Assembly: GCA_964644675.1 (NCBI GenBank)
Contig: CAZXWK010000047.1
Location: 1 to 15,096, forward strand
Source: CAZXWK01 sp964644675
GTDB lineage: Bacteria; Actinomycetota; Coriobacteriia; Anaerosomatales; JAAXUF01
Direction: 5' to 3'
Length of the DNA stretch: 15,096 bases
Shown: positions 6,597-13,420 of the stretch, in pieces
Numbering within the stretch: position 1 is the first letter of the stretch
Layout: each line of letters begins with the position of its first letter
The notes under the pieces: generated by a model
Told to the model about the DNA's origin: nothing
The model's database searches: none
The model's input: the letters and a program-made list of their open reading frames with translations, nothing else
Position numbers and translations under genes: made by a program

Positions 6597-7744
6597 CTAC
6601 CACTGCGCCGACTTCTTCTGCAGCACGGTCTTCAGCTTCCAGCCGTGGCGCGTGACGACGTCCTCGACGACACGGCGAGTGTCGCCGTAGTCCCACTCCC
6701 AGTTGGTGGCCACGCCGGTCGGGCCCATGATGACCATGGACTGCTTGCCCGAGCGCGTGGTCCCGGAGATGGTGTAGGACTCGGCCTCGACCGTCCCGAA
6801 GCTGAACCCGGAGCTCGACTCCTTGAGGATCTCGTAGAAGTACACGGTGAGCTCCGGCTCGACGGCCTTCATCATCGCCGAGTACTCGACCTTCTTCTTG
6901 CCGGTGCCCCACGTCGCGTCGGCGACCTGGTTGTCGATGACCACGTCGGTGTCGGTCCCGTACTGCNNNNNNNNNNNNNNNNNNNNNNNNNNNNNNNNNN
7001 NNNNNNNNNNNNNNNNNNNNNNNNNNNNNNNNNNNNNNNNNNNNNNNNNNNNNNNNNNNNNNNNNNCGTCGCGTCGGCGACCTGGTTGTCGATGACCACG
7101 TCGGTGTCGGTCCCGTACTGCACGCGGTAGCCCGGGTACTGCGCGACCGTCGCGAGGACGTCGGCGAGCAGGGTGAGCCGGTCGCTGACCGCCGCGGCGG
7201 GCGCCGCGACGGGGGCGGGAGCGGGCTCGGGGACGACGGCGGCGGGAGCCGGCACGGCCGCGACGGGCTCGGGGACGACGGGCGCAGGTGCTACGGGCTC
7301 GGGGGCGGGGGCGACGGGCGCAGGTGCGATGGGCTCGGGTGCGGGGGCGACGGGCTCGGGCTGCGGCGCCACCGGGGCGGCGACGGGCGCCGGGGCGGGC
7401 GCCGGCTCGGGAAAGGGCGCAGCGACTGGTTCGGGCGCCACCGGCGCCGGAACCGGGACCGGCACGGGCGCCACCGGCGCGACGGCGACGGGCTCGGGTG
7501 CGGGAGCCGGCGCAGCGGCCGCGGGCGCCACCGGCGCGGGTGCGACGGGCGCAGGCGCAGCAGCGGGCGCGGGAGCAGCGGCCGGAGCCGGCGCGGGCTG
7601 GAGCCAGTACGGCGTGACAGGAGCGCCGGTGGCGGTGTCGTACCAGTTGCTGATCTCGGTCCACGGGTGCCCGTTGACGCAGCCCCACTGGTCGTTGAGG
7701 TACACGTACTGCGCACACACTCGGCAGTAGCCTGCGGTAGCCAT
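6597..7744 (-). CDS. Zinc-ribbon protein with Pro/Ala-rich linker, interrupted by an assembly gap
   Basis: Read as one gene after removing the gap artefact, this encodes 330 residues. The N-terminus is a small zinc-ribbon-like module with Cys7, Cys10, Cys22 and His26 (CRVC, then GCVNGH) in a Trp/Tyr-rich context. Residues about 50-185 are a low-complexity Ala/Pro/Val/Glu linker. The C-terminal part (about 186-330, starting SDRLTLLADVLATVAQYPGY and ending QKKSAQW) is a compact folded-looking domain that I do not recognise. No signal peptide or membrane helix is visible, so it is probably cytoplasmic. The ATG at 7744 has an AAGG-type ribosome site about 9 bases away. As deposited the frame breaks, because 100 N plus a 55-base duplication shift it by two bases. 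Without these the length is 993 bases, an exact multiple of three. Possible role: a scaffold or adaptor linking a metal-binding head to a sensor domain. This is speculative. Confidence 0.8.
6912..7121. repeat. Identical 55-base copies flanking the N gap (likely an assembly overlap)
   Basis: Bases 6912-6966 and 7067-7121 are the same 55-base sequence, beginning CGTCGCGTCGGCGACC and ending GTCCCGTACTGC, one on each side of the N run. Both encode the same 18 residues of the minus-strand protein (QYGTDTDVVIDNQVADAT). The shared length equals a common odd k-mer size of de Bruijn assemblers, which points to unmerged contig ends rather than a biological repeat. Confidence 0.9.
6967..7066. other. Assembly gap of 100 N
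   Basis: A run of exactly 100 N, the conventional placeholder for a scaffold join of unknown length. It lies inside the coding region of the zinc-ribbon protein. The bases on both sides are identical over 55 positions, so the contig ends appear to overlap and the true gap is probably zero or negative. Confidence 0.99.
7277..7348 (-). repeat. Two tandem 36-base units encoding a 12-residue Pro/Ala repeat
   Basis: Units 7277-7312 and 7313-7348 differ at only a few positions, and each encodes a 12-residue block of the type APEPxAPAPVxP in the linker of the zinc-ribbon protein. More degenerate versions of the same theme occur between about 7190 and 7600. Such in-frame repeats may vary in copy number between strains. 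Confidence 0.6.
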
Positions 7745-7771
7745 CTCGCGTCGCCTTCCCCTCGGAGCAGG

Positions 7772-7799
7772 ATTGTGTTCACACTGTGGGTACCCTCAA
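7772..7799 (-). promoter_or_regulatory. Candidate promoter of the zinc-ribbon gene in the divergent region
   Basis: On the minus strand TTGAGG (7794-7799) and CACAAT (7772-7777) are 16 bases apart, about 28 bases ahead of the ATG at 7744. An imperfect palindrome, GTGTTCACAC (7775-7784), overlaps the -10 and could be an operator. The 135-base region from 7745 to 7879 must also serve the plus-strand gene starting at 7880, but I see no convincing plus-strand -35/-10 pair. Confidence 0.4.
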
Positions 7800-7879
7800 T
7801 TCGTGATGCTAGCACCCGTTCAGCTGGTTCCGTGCCGAGGACCGGCGACCTGGGGGTCCCGGCTACAGGGAGGTCATCG

Positions 7880-8950
7880 ATGACCGACGCAGGGCAACCG
7901 ACGCAGGGTCCGCCTCCGCCCCCGCCTCCGCCCCCGGGCGGCATGACGCCCCCGCTGCCACCCACACAGCCGCCCGGCCCCGCGTACGCGCCACCCGCAC
8001 CTGCTCCGGGGACAGCGCCTGCAGGCGCGGCCCCGACCCCACCCGACGCCTCGGTCCCGCCCAAGAAGAAGCGCGGCGGACTGATCGCGCTGATCGTCGC
8101 GCTCGTCCTCGTGTGCGGCCTGGGCGGGTGCGCCGCCGTGATCTGGGGGATCGGCGCGAGCGGCAAGGACACCGCCACCATCAAACAGGCCGAGACGCAC
8201 TACTCGGCGGCGAGTGACGCGGTCGAGAAGGCCGGCGCATCGGTCCAGACGGCGCAGTCGGCGGCGACGCCAGCCGAGGTCCAGGCCGCGATCGACGCGT
8301 CCAACAAGTCGCTCCGTACCGGGCGCGACGAGATCGCGGCGGCAAAGGTCTCGATCGAGACGCTGAAGGACTCGCAGGGCAAGACGGACTACCTCGCCTC
8401 GCTCGCCGCCGCGACCGCGGCGATGGACGTGCTGCAGGACCTGCTTGGCTACCTCGGCACCGCCAACGACATGCTCGGCAAGGTCCAGCAGGCATCGGCC
8501 GCGGCGACCACCGCGAACGACGCGCTCAACTCGGCGATCTCCCAGGCGAACAAGAGCAACTACTCGTCGATGGAGAGCAAGGCCCGCACGGCCTCGACCA
8601 ACTACGCGCGTGCGGCCGACCTGTTCACGGCGGCGCACCAGCTCGACCCGGCGGCGGAGCTCGACAAGGCGGCGGCGTACTGCGCCAAGCGCAAGAAGCA
8701 GGCGGACGTCGTCATCGTCATGGCGGGTCAGGGCAAGGCCGGCAAGATCTCTGCGTACAACGCAAACGTCAAGAAGATGAACGCCTTGGGCCGGGAGGCC
8801 GAGAAGATCGGCGAGCCCGCGATCGTCTCCGACCCCGAGTGGGCGACCAAGCGCCTCTCGGTCCTGACGACCCAGCTCCAGGAGCAGGGCGCGAAGGCCG
8901 ACGAGCTGCACAAGAAGGCGCTCGAGGAGCTGGGGTATTCGACGCAGTAG
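7880..8950 (+). CDS. Pro-rich, single-pass membrane-anchored protein of unknown function
   Basis: A 356-aa protein with three parts. Residues 1-60 are a Pro-rich tail, including nine consecutive prolines (11-19). KKKR (62-65) then precedes one membrane helix (about 67-91, IALIVALVLVCGLGG). Residues 95-356 form a long Ala/Lys/Asp/Ser-rich, helix-dominated region. The positive residues before the helix predict a cytoplasmic N-terminus and an outside C-terminal domain. The external part has no catalytic motif I can recognise and may be a helical bundle or stalk. The start at ATG 7880 is chosen for its strong GGGAGG ribosome site 6 bases upstream; the frame stays open further upstream but that stretch lacks such support. 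It diverges from the zinc-ribbon gene, which also has a Pro-rich segment. A Cys inside the helix is not in a proper lipobox or near the N-terminus, so it is not a lipoprotein. Confidence 0.85.
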   Translation: MTDAGQPTQGPPPPPPPPPGGMTPPLPPTQPPGPAYAPPAPAPGTAPAGAAPTPPDASVPPKKKRGGLIALIVALVLVCGLGGCAAVIWGIGASGKDTATIKQAETHYSAASDAVEKAGASVQTAQSAATPAEVQAAIDASNKSLRTGRDEIAAAKVSIETLKDSQGKTDYLASLAAATAAMDVLQDLLGYLGTANDMLGKVQQASAAATTANDALNSAISQANKSNYSSMESKARTASTNYARAADLFTAAHQLDPAAELDKAAAYCAKRKKQADVVIVMAGQGKAGKISAYNANVKKMNALGREAEKIGEPAIVSDPEWATKRLSVLTTQLQEQGAKADELHKKALEELGYSTQ

Positions 8951-8961
8951 ACCGTGACGGA

Positions 8962-8988
8962 CGGGCCGGCGCGAAACGGGCCGGCCCG
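8962..8988. terminator. GC-rich hairpin between convergent genes, possible terminator
   Basis: CGGGCCGGC (8962-8970) pairs perfectly with GCCGGCCCG (8980-8988) across a 9-base loop. It sits between the stop of the membrane-protein gene (8950) and the stop of the convergent permease gene (8999). No clear U-tract follows on either strand, so it may act as a bidirectional GC-hairpin terminator. Confidence 0.55.
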
Positions 8989-8998
8989 CCGGGCTCGC

Positions 8999-10312
8999 CT
9001 ACGCTGCGGCCTCGCGCTTGCCCCGGGCGGAGCGCCAGATCGTGTCCGCGATGACTGCGAGCACGACGAGCGCGACGAATGCTATGAGCGACGTGGGGCT
9101 CGTCTGAAGCGTGGTCACGAAGAAGCTCACAAGCGTGACCAACACGGTGAGGCCGCCCAAGACGAGCAGGAAGGTGTTCGCGCCGGTCTCCTTGCGAATC
9201 CGCAGGTGTCCAATCGAGATCATGAGGAAGATGAAGAGCGCTACTACGCTTCCCAGTGAGGCGATCGCGCTCAAATCGAAGATCCAGACGAACACCAGTA
9301 TGAGAGCCGCGGTCACCAGCAGACTCGCCGGGTACTTCCCCTTCCGGGCTCCGAAGAACGTGGGGAGCGTGCCGTCCGCGGCCATCGTGCCGAGCAGACC
9401 CGGAGCGGCGTACAGGTTCGCGTTGATTGCTCCGGACGTGGACAGCATGGCGGTGATCGCGACGATCACGTAGCCGATCTGGCCCAACACGGGCTTGACC
9501 GCCAAGGCGATCGCCATCGCGCCGGCATTCGTGACCTCCGCTGGAGTCAACTGTCCGAACACGCCGAGCGAGACTGCGACGTAGATGGCGATCGCGACGA
9601 GGATCGCGATGTAGGAGGCGGGTCCGAGGTCGTCGGGATCCTTCAGGTCCTTGGCCGTGAAGCTGATCATGTTGAAGCCGAGGAATGCGAAGAAGGTAAG
9701 CGCGATGCTGCCGACGATGTCGCGTGCAGGCGGATACGTCGACGGCGCAAGCAGGCTCCAATCGGCCGTGAGCACCGTGATCGCGGCGATGCCCATCAGG
9801 ATCACGATGACCAGCCGAACGAGGATGGCTTGCGCCTTGGCGATGGCCTTGGCACCGCCAAGCGAGCTCAGCACCACAACGCCTAGCACGATCGCGGTCG
9901 CCAAGACCTTGATGAGCGTCGCTGACTGCCCGCCGGCCGTGAACAACGCGGTCCCGTAGGTGCCGAACGACGTGGCGACCATCGCGATGACGATCACCGT
10001 CGACGCCCACACCACCCACGCGAGCGTCGACGTGACACGCCCGGTCTTTCCGAAGCCGGCGCCTATGTAGCCCACGAGGCCCGAAGGCGACGCGTACTTC
10101 TTGCCGAGGCAAACGGACGAGTATCCCTGCAGCATGGCGATGAGCCCGGCAGCCAGGAACGAAACCCAGACGGCCGACTGCGCGATCTTGCCCGCCTCAC
10201 CGAGCAGCGTGAAGATGCCGGCGCCGACCATCGCTCCCACGCCGATGAACACGGCCTGGCTGCGGGTCATCACCCCGCCGGGAGGTGCGGCGCCGGTCTT
10301 CGCGTCTGACAT
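8999..10312 (-). CDS. APC-superfamily amino-acid permease
   Basis: A 437-aa integral membrane transporter with about 12 hydrophobic helices. The first helix carries the APC signature GVGAMVGAGIF (24-34), whose unwound glycines bind the amino and carboxyl groups of the substrate. The length and the short polar N-terminus fit bacterial APC permeases driven by proton symport or exchange, and the substrate cannot be read from sequence alone. Its ATG lies 8 bases after the stop of the M20 peptidase. The AGGAG ribosome site overlaps that stop codon (CTAGGAGCCCAC before ATG), so translation is likely coupled. It is the last gene of the Dcu/M20/APC operon, and by context probably handles amino acids made or exchanged by that module. 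Confidence 0.92.
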   Translation of the reverse strand: MSDAKTGAAPPGGVMTRSQAVFIGVGAMVGAGIFTLLGEAGKIAQSAVWVSFLAAGLIAMLQGYSSVCLGKKYASPSGLVGYIGAGFGKTGRVTSTLAWVVWASTVIVIAMVATSFGTYGTALFTAGGQSATLIKVLATAIVLGVVVLSSLGGAKAIAKAQAILVRLVIVILMGIAAITVLTADWSLLAPSTYPPARDIVGSIALTFFAFLGFNMISFTAKDLKDPDDLGPASYIAILVAIAIYVAVSLGVFGQLTPAEVTNAGAMAIALAVKPVLGQIGYVIVAITAMLSTSGAINANLYAAPGLLGTMAADGTLPTFFGARKGKYPASLLVTAALILVFVWIFDLSAIASLGSVVALFIFLMISIGHLRIRKETGANTFLLVLGGLTVLVTLVSFFVTTLQTSPTSLIAFVALVVLAVIADTIWRSARGKREAAA

Positions 10313-10320
10313 GTGGGCTC

Positions 10321-11676
10321 CTAGCCCTTGGCCTGCTCGGCGAGCTTCTGGATGAGCAGCGCTTGAGCGACGATCATCCGCTCGATCTCATCGGGGTGCA
10401 CGCTCTCGTTGGCTCCGTGGATGTTGGCCTTCGCGTCCTCGGCGCCTAGCAGGATGAACTCCGCTCCGGGGGAAGCCTTCATGAGCGTCTCGAGCAGCGG
10501 GATGGATCCGCCGCTGCCGACTTCGCTCGGCTCGACCCCGTCGTAGGCGGTGCGCAGGGCATCCAACGCCGCGGCCATCGCGGGGCCGCCCTTTGGCGCC
10601 ATGAATGCGTCGGAAGCCTTGACCTTCGTGACTTCGACCTGCACGCCCCACGGGGCGGATTCACGCAGGTAGTCCATGAGCTTGCCGAGTTCGACCTCGG
10701 GATCGGCACCGGGCGCGATACGCAGCGCGACCTTCGCCCGTGCGACCGGGAGCAGCACGTTGCCGGCGTCCGCGATACAGGGCACGCCATCGATGCCGAT
10801 GACGGTGGCGTTGGGCTGGCTCCACAGCATCGAGCCGATCGAGGCGTCGCCGTTGATCTGCACGCCGGGGAGCACGCCGGCCATCTCGCGCAGGAGCGGC
10901 TCGGGGTAGTCGGCGCCGGGCCAGTCGAAGCGCTCGAGTCCGGGCACGATGGTGTTGCCGCGATCGTCCCACAACTTGTCGAGGAGTCGGATGAGTGCGA
11001 CGAACGCGTCCGGTACAGGACCGCCGAACACTCCCGAATGCAGCGGGTGGTCGATCGTGCGGACCTCGACGACGCACTGGCAGTGACCGCGGAGCATCGT
11101 GGTGAGGACCGGGAGTCCGCACTCGATGTTGCCCATGTCGGCGATCACCATCACGTCGGCCTTGAAGCGCTCCGGGTGCTTCTCGACGTAGGCCTCAAGC
11201 TGCGAGAGCGTCTCCTCCTCGCCTTCGATGATGACCTTGACGCCTACAGGAGGCTTCCCGCCGAAGACGCGCAGCGTCCCCGCGTGGATCGCGGCGCCGC
11301 TCTTGTCATCGGCGGCGCCGCGCCCGTACATGCGGCCGTCGTCCTTCATCGTGGGCGTCCAGGGATCGGTGGTCCAACCCTGGTCCATGGGGGCAGGCTG
11401 CACGTCGTAGTGCCCGTACAGCAGCACCGTGGGCGCGCCCTCGGGTGCCGGAATCTCGCCCCATACCGCCGGGTAGCCACCACCTTCGAGGTCCAGCTCT
11501 TCCACGGCGAAGCCGGCGTTCTCGAACATCTTCATGACCTGCGCGCGAGCGGCGTGCACCGGCTCGGGCGGGAAGCCCGGGAATGCGCATGACGCATGGG
11601 AGACGAGTGTGCCGAGTTCGTCCATGATCTCGGGCATCATCGCCCGTGCGGCGGCTTTGACCTGTGACTCATCCAT
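10321..11676 (-). CDS. M20-family zinc dipeptidase
   Basis: A 451-aa cytoplasmic metallopeptidase of the M20 (CNDP/PepV-like) group, which cleaves dipeptides and similar small peptides with two zinc ions. Visible sites: His89 and catalytic Asp91 in YGHYDVQP, the bridging Asp123 in GRGAADDKSG, general-base Glu153 and ligand Glu154 in EGEEE, Asp180 in VIADMGN, the dimerisation-domain His in TIDHPLHSG (about 210-213), and the final ligand His in NIHGANESVHPDE near the C-terminus. There is no signal peptide. AAGGAG lies 8 bases ahead of the ATG. The gene sits 28 bases after the Dcu-like transporter and just before the permease, which argues for hydrolysis of imported or recycled dipeptides. Related M20 enzymes also include deacylases such as succinyl-diaminopimelate desuccinylase, but the HYDVQP/DDKSG version fits dipeptidases better. 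Confidence 0.9.
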   Translation of the reverse strand: MDESQVKAAARAMMPEIMDELGTLVSHASCAFPGFPPEPVHAARAQVMKMFENAGFAVEELDLEGGGYPAVWGEIPAPEGAPTVLLYGHYDVQPAPMDQGWTTDPWTPTMKDDGRMYGRGAADDKSGAAIHAGTLRVFGGKPPVGVKVIIEGEEETLSQLEAYVEKHPERFKADVMVIADMGNIECGLPVLTTMLRGHCQCVVEVRTIDHPLHSGVFGGPVPDAFVALIRLLDKLWDDRGNTIVPGLERFDWPGADYPEPLLREMAGVLPGVQINGDASIGSMLWSQPNATVIGIDGVPCIADAGNVLLPVARAKVALRIAPGADPEVELGKLMDYLRESAPWGVQVEVTKVKASDAFMAPKGGPAMAAALDALRTAYDGVEPSEVGSGGSIPLLETLMKASPGAEFILLGAEDAKANIHGANESVHPDEIERMIVAQALLIQKLAEQAKG

Positions 11677-11704
11677 CAGAAGCTCTCCTTCTATGGCTAC
11701 CGGG

Positions 11705-13045
11705 CTAGACGAACTGCGCGATGATCAGGCCGACACCGACCGCGACCACCGTGCTGATGAGCAGCGGAATCATGAACGAGTGATTGACGACCGCCTTGCC
11801 GATTTTGGTCGTGCCCGTCTCGTCGACCGCCACGGCAGCCAGCTGCGTTCCGTTCGCCGGGAGGAAGAGCACGCCGGACAGGGCCTGCCACATGGCGATG
11901 ATCGGGGCGACCGCGGGGAAGATCGACAGGCCGATCGGGATCAGCGTGCGGGTGGTCGCCGACTGGCTCGTCGTCAGCGCCGCAAGGACGAAGATCGCGA
12001 AGGCGAACATGAGGGGCGCCGCTGTAGCCGCGTTGCTGAGCAGCGAGACGATCTGAGCGTTGTAGTACGCGACGAACGTGTCGGCGAGCCACGCGACGCC
12101 GAACAGCGCAAGCACGGCGACGACTCCCGAGCCAAAGACGGCCTGCTTAGGGATCGAGCCCGGTTCGATCTTCGTGAAGATCACGATGAGGAGTGCAACC
12201 GTGAACATGATGATCTGGATGACCGTCGTGGCGGAGACCGCCATCATCCCGCCTTCGCCGTTGGGCACCATCTGCTGGAACGCGGGGAAGGCCGTCAGCA
12301 CGACGAGCACCACGCCCGCGAGGAACAGGTAGGCGCTCAGCGCGGCGCCCTTGGGGAGCTCGGGCATCGGCTCATTGGCATCGTGCGCGGACTTGGGCGG
12401 AGCGATGAGGCCTGCCTTCAGCTTCTCCTGGTAGACCGGATCGTCGGCCAGGTCCTTGCCGATCTTGTTCTGCACGAACGCCATCACGATGATGGCCACG
12501 AGTGCTGACGGCACCGTGATGAGCAGGACCTTCCCAAGCGAGAAGTTGTACGGCGCGACCGACACGAGTCCGATCAGCGCGGCCATCGCTGCGGAGACAG
12601 GGCTACACGTGATGCCGTAGACGTTGGCGACGGTCGACGTCGCCAACGGCCGCTCCGGACGAATGTTGTTGTCATAGGCGGTCTGGTAGATGACCGGCAG
12701 CAGGGGATAGAAGATGTTCGACGTTCCCGCAGCCACCGTGAACACGAAGCTGACGAGTGGCGCGATGTAGTTCAGCTGCTTTGGGTTGCGCTGGATGATC
12801 TTGGTCGCGACTTGCACGAGGAAGTCGATGCCCCCGGCCGCCTGCATGGCGCCCGCCGCCGTGATCACCGCGATGATGATGAGCATTGCCGAGCCCGGAG
12901 GCGATCCGGGCGGAAGCCCGAACACGAACACGAGCACGCCGACACCCGCAACGCCCCAGAGGCCCAGGCCGATTCCGCCCATTCGGACGCCGAGGATGAT
13001 GGCCCCGACCACGACCAGGATCTCGAGAACTACTGCAACCTGCAT
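11705..13045 (-). CDS. Anaerobic C4-dicarboxylate transporter, DcuA/DcuB family
   Basis: A 446-aa membrane transporter, the same length class as E. coli DcuA/DcuB, with about 10-12 helices. Family members exchange fumarate, malate or aspartate for succinate during anaerobic growth. Family landmarks are the N-terminal ILGVRMGGIGLGLWG block (17-31), FGLPPGSPP (42-50), the NNIRPERPLA segment (126-135), SPVSAAMAALIGL (148-160) and KDLADDPVYQEKL in the central loop. Overall it reads closer to DcuB than DcuA. The position matching the usual GTGH/GTGN is GTSN (107-110). The ATG has a GAGAGGGG ribosome site 6 bases away. It is the first gene of a three-gene operon with the M20 peptidase and the APC permease. 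Some relatives carry aspartate, which would suit a peptide-use operon, but that is inferred. Confidence 0.9.
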   Translation of the reverse strand: MQVAVVLEILVVVGAIILGVRMGGIGLGLWGVAGVGVLVFVFGLPPGSPPGSAMLIIIAVITAAGAMQAAGGIDFLVQVATKIIQRNPKQLNYIAPLVSFVFTVAAGTSNIFYPLLPVIYQTAYDNNIRPERPLATSTVANVYGITCSPVSAAMAALIGLVSVAPYNFSLGKVLLITVPSALVAIIVMAFVQNKIGKDLADDPVYQEKLKAGLIAPPKSAHDANEPMPELPKGAALSAYLFLAGVVLVVLTAFPAFQQMVPNGEGGMMAVSATTVIQIIMFTVALLIVIFTKIEPGSIPKQAVFGSGVVAVLALFGVAWLADTFVAYYNAQIVSLLSNAATAAPLMFAFAIFVLAALTTSQSATTRTLIPIGLSIFPAVAPIIAMWQALSGVLFLPANGTQLAAVAVDETGTTKIGKAVVNHSFMIPLLISTVVAVGVGLIIAQFV

Positions 13046-13354
13046 CTCCCGCCCCTCTCATCCGATCCGTCCGCAAGTGTCGCGAGCAGAATGCGCGCTT
13101 CTGTCTCGGCTGATGCCCCATGTGGTTGGTTCCCGCCGCGGCCGAATCCTGACTTGCGTGCCCCCGAAGCGCGATTCCTCATTGACGCGACTCACGACGT
13201 GCGCCCCCGCGCTCGTCTTCGCCCCATCACACCGAGTCCGTACTCGGTCCGGCCGGTTGGATGCGAGCCGAACGGCCACCGGAGAACCAGTACCAAGTAG
13301 CACTCTAGGGTACTGCGCCGGATTCCTCCACACCGACCCGCGGCGTGCTGGGCC
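13046..13354. other. Non-coding leader/control region upstream of the Dcu operon with two inverted repeats
   Basis: About 310 bases without a believable gene lie between the dcu-like start and the marR promoter; short open frames here lack ribosome sites and protein-like composition. Two inverted repeats stand out. One is ACCGAGT-4-ACTCGGT (13231-13248), with perfect 7-base arms. The other is CAGTACC-14-GGTACTG (13288-13315), with perfect 7-base arms whose starts are 21 bases apart. A weak minus-strand -10, TAGAGT (13302-13307), falls inside the second repeat, so this could be the regulated promoter of the Dcu operon with a leader of roughly 250 bases. I compared it by eye with known riboswitch cores and found no match. 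Confidence 0.4.
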
Positions 13355-13382
13355 TTGTCTCCCACCGAATAGTTCGTATACT
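13355..13382 (+). promoter_or_regulatory. Promoter of the marR-nmrA operon
   Basis: TTGTCT (13355-13360) and TATACT (13377-13382) are separated by 16 bases, a good match to the housekeeping promoter consensus and the best one in the window. Transcription would begin about 13389, giving a leader of about 30 bases before the GTG at 13421. Confidence 0.65.
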
Positions 13383-13409
13383 ATGCACCTCGGGTGTTTC
13401 GTATACGAA
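13369..13409 (+). promoter_or_regulatory. Pair of palindromic operator candidates for MarR autoregulation
   Basis: Two related palindromes flank the expected start of transcription. ATAGT-TCGTAT-ACTAT (13369-13384) covers the -10 box. The perfect 12-base TTCGTATACGAA (13398-13409) runs into the AAGGAG ribosome site. Both share TTCGTATAC, with the copies starting 25 bases apart (13373 and 13398). MarR proteins commonly bind AT-rich palindromes over their own promoters, so this is the likely operator. Binding by the adjacent gene product is inferred. Confidence 0.6.
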
Positions 13410-13420
13410 GGAGTTGCGAA

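Noticed and set aside
6912..7121. 55-base direct repeats read as attachment sites or a biological duplication
   Set aside because: They abut a standard 100-N gap exactly, and collapsing them restores an open frame, so an assembly overlap explains them better.
7173..7730. Long plus-strand open frame rich in Gly/Ala/Thr/Ser (GSGATGAG-like repeats)
   Set aside because: It is the antisense shadow of the Pro/Ala linker of the minus-strand gene, with no ribosome site and no folded-protein composition.
13046..13354. Riboswitch in the Dcu leader (a CACGCAAGTC stretch recalls part of the c-di-GMP-I core)
   Set aside because: The other conserved core segments and paired elements are missing, so no riboswitch class can be supported by eye.
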